Source: Achatina immaculata
Lineage: Eukaryota; Mollusca; Gastropoda; Stylommatophora; Achatinidae
Assembly: GCA_009760885.1 (NCBI GenBank)
Contig: CM019703.1
Coordinates: 14,799,459-14,863,458 of the forward strand
Direction: 5' to 3'
Length of the DNA stretch: 64,000 nt
The position numbers and the translations under genes were made by a program. Shown here piece by piece: positions 57,917-64,000 of this stretch (within the stretch, counting starts at the first letter, position 1; each line of letters begins with the position of its first letter). The notes beneath the pieces are model-generated. The model did no database searches. It had not been told where the DNA came from and saw nothing but the letters and a program-made list of their open reading frames with translations.

Positions 57917-57966
<50 letters not shown>
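56645..57966 (+). mobile_element. Chimeric LINE: family B RT joined to family C 3' end
   Basis: From about 56,645 family B RT (RGRGSRDHIFNIRLIIQKCR, GVCQGCILSPYLFNLYTENI, EITYADDTVLLST, EEQNLYLNEKKTK) runs to about 57,166. Directly after ACTAAAC it becomes family C: LQAMQDKINKLTHNANN-like, EFVYLGSRVVENGDSTEDIN, NVLSVLLYGSECWKITKTIE, RRWRWLGHVLQ, then CCCTGGGCACTTAAGGTTCA and a (GA)n tail to 57,964. Same strand, no filler at the join, a single 3' tail and a single 5' truncation. Confidence 0.85.
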
Positions 57967-57969
<3 letters not shown>

Positions 57970-58830
57970 TATTCTATATAACCTCCATTTGCTGCGCGGA
58001 CTCACACATGACATTTCGTGGACCAGCTGTGGTCTGCAAATCCCTAAACGGAGAACCAATGCTACAAGAAAAAAAAAAGTTGCCATTATGGTAATGTTTT
58101 GTCCCAAAATGAAGGTTTCATCTTAGCTGCACTGACATTTTGTTTCTGTTCTGTACTGAAGGCAGTTATTTCTGACAGTCAAAATGCTATTACACTGATC
58201 AGAAAATGGCTTCTCTCACGCGAGCAGTCGATCCAGGATGATGGTAACAACCTATTTTTCTTCCCAAAACAACAGACAAAACTGTTTATTATCGCGCATT
58301 AACTTTGGAACGAGAGTGACTGTAAAATGAATTTTTTCCTGACATTTGAATCGGCTACCTGAAAAATACTTTTGACATTTCTGTCACATTCCTGTCACAA
58401 AATACCTTGCGTCTGTACGCGTGAGTGTATTTCTGTCACACTAGCTGAGTAAGGGTTCTCAAGTTGTGGCCGACAGGTTATATTTCTTAATTTCAAAGCA
58501 TTATTACATTTCTTTTTTTTTTTTTTTTGGTCTTTAAGAACCTTGAGAAAATATGGAAATCAAAACTCATAAGAACAAGAACAAAGTTTAGATCAGGAAA
58601 TTCAATTGCAATCCATCCTTACTTACGCATGTGAAAGTTGAAAATCAACCAATGAAACAGAGAGCAAACTGGGTGATTTGGAACTGTTCTCCGTGTAATC
58701 GTTTTGCTTTTCCCCACCTCTAGTTTTCCGTGTACAAATTTTAACATGCTCAGCCAAACACATCAATGATAGGAGCAATCGAGGATATACAGGCGATTTT
58801 GGTTCTCTGCTATTCCAGAAGCTGAGATAA
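57967..58830. other. No gene seen
   Basis: T run near 58,513-58,529; short ORFs without known domains. Confidence 0.4.
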
Positions 58831-58939
58831 GTCATTTGCCATTTTTCTTTAATTTTGTTTTTTCATTTTTTAAAATTGTTCTTTTAAAATAAAATTAATA
58901 TGAATCTGTACTTTGTCTCCTCTCTCTGATTCTTCGTCT

Positions 58940-59060
58940 TGTTTGTTTTTGTTTGACAAAGGCTCACGCCGAAACGTCACTACTGTGTTATCGTTAAATA
59001 ATAAAACTGTTCCCACTTTTTGTCCCTAGTTTATACATTTTGGTATCACAGCTTTACTGC
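58940..59060 (+). repeat. Hammerhead-like core, second copy
   Basis: GTTTGACAAAGGCTCACGCC GAAACGTCACTACTG, followed by AATAATAAAACTG and TTTTTGTCCCTAG. Same core as 9,806-9,832. Relative to the hammerhead consensus CUGANGA the core reads UUGACAA. Confidence 0.4.
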
Positions 59061-59613
59061 CGTGCTTTGTGTTTAGTTGCATGCCTATACATTAATTATT
59101 GTGTGTTACATGTGCACACCGTTCGGCTAAATAAACTGTCCATCTTTTCTCCTATTGGCTGAATGTTTGTTTTTTTTTTAAAGTGACTGGCTCGTTAAAT
59201 TATTATGTAAATTAAAACTGTCTCGCAAAATTGTTATTTAAATTAAAAGTAACAGAAGTGGATCTTGTATTAGGCCTGCATTAATTAACTGATATAAAAA
59301 CAATGTGTCAGCTGTTTTCCATAGACTCATGAAACAGTGTGGGAGAATACACGTTGTCTGTTTTTTTTTCCATTATTATTAAATTAATTTCTTCGCTTGC
59401 CGCTGCCTTTCACACTCAGCAGAAGAACAGTATCGGCCTCTCTTTCCCCCAGGCATCCACTGCATGGCCGTTTTAGCGATGTTGCAGGGATCCCTTCCAA
59501 GCACATGATCAGCCTATTTGCAACATTTGAAGAGCACACTAATAGTTATATATTATTCTTTATCTTTATTTCATTTCTTTTGTTAACGCGTCATGTTCTC
59601 TGATCTCTCTGTA

Positions 59614-59959
59614 TACAGACAGTCACTGAGTTACGAACGCCCGATTTACGTACAACCCGCATTTGCGAACGACCTCCCGCGTAAAGCCTATTATATTACA
59701 AATTTGAATTACATAATAACATTCGTAATAACGCTAATGAGCGCTACTTTGTTGCGCGCATCAAAACACTGCGCATCTACAGTGGTTCGTCAGTTTCTTT
59801 AATGTTTTTTTTTAATGCAAAGAAATGTACACTGTAAACTACATACTGTATAACTGACATTAGCTACAAACCGTACTTAACTATTCAGATTTACGTACAA
59901 ATTCGACTTACGAACAGACTTAGGAACGGAAATCGTTCGTAACTCGGGTATTGCCTGTA
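59614..59959. mobile_element. mariner/pogo-like MITE, 342 bp
   Basis: TA (59,614-59,615), then CAGACAGTCACTGAGTTACG AAC; right end GTTCGTAACTCGGGTATTGC CTG, then TA (59,958-59,959). The ends are imperfect inverted repeats (CAGRCARTnAC-YGAGTTACGAAC), with further inverted similarity (TTTACGTACAA). TA duplication and CAG terminus fit Tc1/mariner-pogo. No transposase. Confidence 0.8.
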
Positions 59960-60129
59960 TTGTGAACCTTTCCTCTCATTTTTTTTCAGAAAAGTACCCG
60001 GATGCAGATGTAACACAGAAGACATGTAACGTTTCACTATAGCCATTACTGTCTCTCATTTGGCATTTGTTCGTAAAGATTTTTTTCGCATTCTGTTCTA
60101 TTGTTTGTTCAAATATTCATTTACATAAT

Positions 60130-61135
60130 CGTTTAAGAAGAAGAAGAGAAAAAAGAGGAAGAAAATAAAGACGGAAAAGAAAAAAGAGTAAGGAAAGAGG
60201 ACAAGAGAAGAATAAGGAAGAGGGGGATAGGAGAAGAAGGAAGAGAAGGATAAGAGAAGAATAAGAAGGAGGAGAAGAGAGAGAGGAAGAAGAAGAAGAA
60301 AGAAAAAGAGAAGGATGGGAAGAAAAGAAGGAGGGGGAAAAGAAGAAGGTAAAGGAGGAGGAGCAGAAGTAGAACAAGAAGAAGGTAAAGGAGGATGAGC
60401 AGCAGTAGAAGAAGAAGCAGGTAAAGGAAGAGGAGCAGCAGTAGAAGAAAAAGAATGAAGGTAAAGGAAGAGGAGCAGCAGTAGAAGAAAAAGAATGAAG
60501 GTAAAGGAGGAGGAGCAGCAGTAGAAGAAGAAGAATGAAGGTAAAGGAGGAGGAGGAACAGCAGCAGTAGAAGAAGAAGAAGAATGAAGGTAACGGAGGA
60601 GGAACAGCAGTAGAAGAAGAAGAATGAAGGTAACGGAGGAGGAACAGCAGTAGAAGAAGAAGAATGAAGGTAAAGGAGGAGGACCAGCAGGAGAAGAAGA
60701 ATGAAGGTAAAGGAGGAGGAGCAGCAGTAGAAGAAGAAGAATGAAGGTAAAGGAGGAGGAGCAGCAGTAGAAGAAGAATGAAGTTAAAGGAGGAGAAGGA
60801 CCAGCAGTAGAAGAAGAAGAATGAAGGTAAAGGAGGAGAAGGAGCAGCAGCAGTAGAAAGAAGAAGAAGAATGAAGGTAAAGGAGGAGGAGGAGCAGCAA
60901 TAGAAGAAGAAGAATAAAGGTAAAAGAGGAGGAGGAGCAGCAGTAGAAGAAGAATGAAAGTAAAGGAGGAGTAGGAGCAGCAGTAGTAGAAAAAGAATGA
61001 AGGTAAAGGAGGAGGAGGAACAGCAGTAGAAGAAGAAGAATGAAGGTAAAGGATGAGCAGAAGCAGCAGTAGAAGAAGAAGAATGAAAGTAAAGGAGGAG
61101 GAGCAGCAGTAGAAGAAGGATGAAAATAGGAAAAC
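60130..61135. repeat. Purine-rich minisatellite, about 36-bp unit
   Basis: Core GAAGAAGAATGAAGGTAAAG then GAGGAGGAGCAGCAGTA, about 20 irregular units from about 60,340; the preceding 200 bp are non-periodic purines. Almost no pyrimidines on the plus strand for 1 kb. The 355-codon minus-strand ORF is low-complexity S/F/L and not a gene. Confidence 0.95.
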
Positions 61136-62040
61136 GAAGAACGAGAGAATAATTTTTTTTTTTAAAGACGAAAAAAAGGAACAAGGTTTGCTGTTTCGTT
61201 TATACTTTCCTGTAAAATTTTATGAAACTGCAGTTCTCTGTCTGTGTCAGTCTGTATATCTCGGATCAGTAAATGAATCTCCTGTGATACATATTTCATT
61301 AATATTCTCAGAATCAATCGATTTCCTGCATCTCCTACTAGTCAGTTTCCTCTCATTTTTGACCTCCAGCTCGATGCCGCAGAAGAACTCTGCAGCAGAC
61401 TGTAAGCTCAAGGACTTGTTTGCCATTGATTTTTTTTTTTAAACAGCACAGCGGCCAGTTAAATACAACGTCTTCTGCACCGACTGACTTCTCCAGAATT
61501 CTTCCTTCGTCAAAATATAAAGCAGGTGTTTGTGAACTCTCGCTTTTATTTTTTTGTAACAACCCTGAACATTCTTCGGGCGTCGGTGAATACAGTGTGT
61601 TTTGTTACAGCGACAGGTGCATGGGACAAGTTTAAAACTTTAAAAAGGAGCTGGAGGTCGTATACCGCGGCCTAGTTTTTAACACATTCTATACCGCTTC
61701 TGTAAGAGGGTGCAGATGCCGTCCGATTTAGCAGTCAGCTACCCTTATCTGACATACTAGTATCAGGGCTGGTGAACCATATATGACCAAAACCCTGTTC
61801 CACCTTTCCGTTGGTACAACCAGTAACAGGGAAACTTGGGGGGGGGGCAGGGATCATCATAGTCCCAGTGGCAGTGGAGTTGATAAAGGAGCATTGCATC
61901 CCCTCCTCCCCCTCTCCCTCCCTTGTGTCTTCATGAATTATTAATGCTCATTAATAAATGCTGAATGACTGTGACTGAGTGAAGGGCAGAATGTTAGACG
62001 GGCCTGCGTGCCCAATTCTGAATCCTTTGAAGATAAAGTA
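61136..62040. other. No gene seen
   Basis: G run near 61,840-61,848; no repeats or exon signals supported. Confidence 0.4.
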
Positions 62041-62082
62041 TGTTCGTTCGTTCGTTCGTTCGTTTGTTCGTTCGTTCGTTCC
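62041..62082. repeat. (TTCG)n microsatellite
   Basis: GTTCGTTCGTTCGTTCGTTC with one TTTG unit. Confidence 0.9.
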
Positions 62083-62137
62083 CCTGCTTTTCAACTCAAT
62101 TCAGCGACTGAAAAAAATAGCCGATACGATGTTGTGC

Positions 62138-62755
62138 ACAAAAGAATACTATCTCGCAGTTCCTTAGATATTGAAGAAGAAGATCGGCCACAAAAGAATA
62201 CTATCTCGCAGTTCCTTAGATATTGAAGAAGAAGATCGGCCACAAAAGAATACTATCTCGCAGTTCCTTAGATATTGAAGAAGAAGATCGGCCACAAAAG
62301 AATACTATCTCGCAGTTCCTTAGATACTGAAGAAGAAGATCGGCCACAAAAGAATACTATCTCGCAGTTCCTTAGATACTGAAGAAGAAGATCGGCCACA
62401 AAAGAATACTATCTCGCAGTTCCTTAGATACTGAAGAAGAAGATCGGCCACAAAAGAATACTATCTCGCAGTTCCTTAGATACTGAAGAAGAAGATCGGC
62501 CACAAAAGAATACTATCTCGCAGTTCCTTAGATACTGAAGAAGAAGATCGGCCACAAAAGAATACTATCTCGCAGTTCCTTAGATACTGAAGAAGAAGAT
62601 CGGCCACAAAAGAATACTATCTCGCAGTTCCTTAGATACTGAAGAAGAAGATCGGCCACAAAAGAATACTATCTCGCAGTTCCTTAGATATTGAAGAAGA
62701 AGATCGGCCACAAAAGAATACTATCTCGCAGTTCCTTAGATATTGAAGAAGAAGA
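62138..62755. repeat. 52-bp satellite, 12 units, near identical
   Basis: Units start at 62,138 and every 52 bp to 62,710. Unit: ACAAAAGAATACTATCTCGC, AGTTCCTTAGATATTGAAGA, AGAAGATCGGCC. Units 4-10 carry GATACTG, units 1-3 and 11-12 GATATTG; otherwise almost no differences. There are no spacers, so it is not a CRISPR array. Confidence 0.98.
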
Positions 62756-62757
62756 AC

Positions 62758-62826
<69 letters not shown>
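62758..62826. repeat. (TAG)n microsatellite
   Basis: About 22 TAG triplets directly after the 52-bp array. Confidence 0.98.
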
Positions 62827-64000
62827 ACAAAGCCTCTTATTTTTCCATACTTTTCTGCACATTCTGTATATTTACATTTTAGAATCCATGTATGCTTCAT
62901 TTGAGAAAATAAATCACTCTATGTAAGAGCAGCACAAGATAAGTCTAAATATAACTAAATATAAACTAGTATATGTCATATAAAAGTACATATTTTCAAG
63001 CCCAAAAGCCCTCTAAAGCTATCTATTACAAACGTAGAGTGTTGCTGCTTGGGTGTTCTTGACTCTATATTCCGTGTGTTATACACCGGTGTGCACGTAG
63101 TTTTATCATTGTGTTTATCTGTTTTATCATAAATCTGCCACATTCTGCTGCAGTGGTTCCGTGGAATTTACAATATAAACCAAGGATAACTGTGACACCT
63201 CAACACAGTACAGAAGAGTTTCTTCAGACCTCACGGAAGCTGAAACATGTGTGTAACTTTGCAGACGACATTTCCGATGACGTTGACACACCCGCATCGT
63301 GTCGGATGAGGAGTGGATTGCGCTGGCTGGCTTCGTAGGATCGGAGTGCAACCAAGAAGCAGGCAGCTCTCACCGCATTGGAGACCACGTTAAACCTTGC
63401 CAGACTGGCTTCTTTGAAACAACATAACAACATAACAACATAAGCTCCTGAAACTATAAAAAAAGGGTGGGCACCTCTGGGTCATCTCACAGGAATTGGA
63501 AGCACAATTTTCTTAGCAGTCTGTGCTGTGAAGATGTTGAGACACAAAAACACCATGTCCGAACGGGACATGGTGGCTTGCCCGGAGACTGGAGTAGACT
63601 AAAGCAAAATGAGCTTCTCTGCACACTCCGCCACTATGATGATCACTGTTCCTAGTAGCCAGGCTGCCTGATACTAGCAGCACCAATGGGGAGGAAGGAT
63701 AGGGTTCTGGCTAGCCTTGATTCAGCGACTCTGATAACTATGCCGTTAGTCTGGCACAAGTATCTTTGCTCCTCAAATTTCTACTTACATTACTTTCCCA
63801 GAGTGTCATCTTACCTAGAATATCTCTTATCTTTGTGGTGGCCTCAGTGTCATTATATAGCATTCTTGTAGGTTTCTTTATCTCGTCTATTTTTTTTTTT
63901 TACCTATGTTTATTTCTTTCAATAGCTTAATTTTTTCCACATGAACTAATGGAATGTTTGCTGCATCATTGAATCTACCAAAGAATATGTCGATGTTATC
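62827..64000. other. No gene seen; small repeats
   Basis: Contains AACATAACA x3 at about 63,419-63,440, a 10-bp perfect inverted repeat CACCATGTCC/GGACATGGTG at 63,551-63,575 and repeat R3 at 63,620-63,760. A plus-strand frame at 63,111-63,338 follows TTCTGCTGCAG but has no known domain. Confidence 0.4.
63620..63760. repeat. Repeat R3, copy 4
   Basis: AGTAGCCAGGCTGCCTGATA, AGCAGCACCAATGGGGA and GACTCTGATAACTATGCCGT align in order with the copy at 1.87-2.0 kb. Confidence 0.5.

Noticed and set aside
60117..61184. 355-codon minus-strand ORF rich in Ser/Phe/Leu
   Set aside because: It is the translation of a purine-rich minisatellite whose period is a multiple of three.
62138..62755. Regular repeats as a CRISPR array
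   Set aside because: Units are contiguous 52-mers with no spacers and the genome is eukaryotic.
62632..62862. Poly-leucine / poly-valine ORFs
   Set aside because: Translations of the (TAG)n microsatellite and the adjacent satellite.

Overview
The window looks like repeat-rich, AT-rich intronic DNA of an invertebrate animal. Short exons with GT/AG borders are separated by kilobase introns full of degraded LINEs, SINE-like elements and tandem arrays. The LINE set and repeat-associated ORFs resemble those of lophotrochozoans, perhaps a mollusc, but no sequence here proves the taxon. There are no operons, bacterial genes or CRISPR arrays.

One host gene is recognisable. On the minus strand, ten exons between 43,424 and 11,769 encode a GT54-family MGAT4 enzyme (alpha-1,3-mannosyl-glycoprotein 4-beta-N-acetylglucosaminyltransferase), by eye closest to the MGAT4C branch. 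Exon phases agree through the whole catalytic part (40,782 down to 11,769). The stem-region exon or exons between 43.28 and 40.78 kb, the extreme C-terminus and possibly the true start exon were not located. This gene makes almost the whole window one transcription unit with introns of 0.6 to 10 kb.

The rest is mobile DNA and satellites. At least seven non-LTR retrotransposon families with the apurinic-endonuclease/RT architecture are present, called A to H here. A is nearly full length at 19.18-21.88 kb with an open 879-codon frame. B has eight copies. C is short 3' ends. D is a 3' half at 31.6-32.4 kb. E is a 3' end coding for a zinc finger. F lies at 24.5-26.7 kb. G is scattered at 29.9, 48, 49.4-51.9 and 52.6 kb. 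H is a linker fragment at 6.7-7.1 kb. Several families end in their own microsatellite tail. Other elements are a 0.62-kb retroposon with perfect target duplications (10.9 and 49.65 kb), a composite 5S/tRNA SINE (48.39 kb), tRNA-headed SINEs, a TTAA-associated terminal-inverted-repeat element (17.2 and 31.1 kb) and a mariner/pogo-like MITE (59.6 kb).

The most informative parts are the nested insertions. At 29.9-34.6 kb, G is interrupted by B, B by the TTAA element, and that by D. At 49.4-51.9 kb, G is interrupted by the 0.62-kb retroposon, which holds a B LINE. At 56.6-57.97 kb a B RT segment runs straight into a C 3' end, a probable template-switch chimera. Satellites include a 52-bp unit x12 (62.14 kb), a 35-bp unit x9 (34.96 kb), a 19-bp unit (12.42 kb), a 55-bp unit x7 (8.4 kb) and a 1-kb purine-rich minisatellite (60.1 kb).
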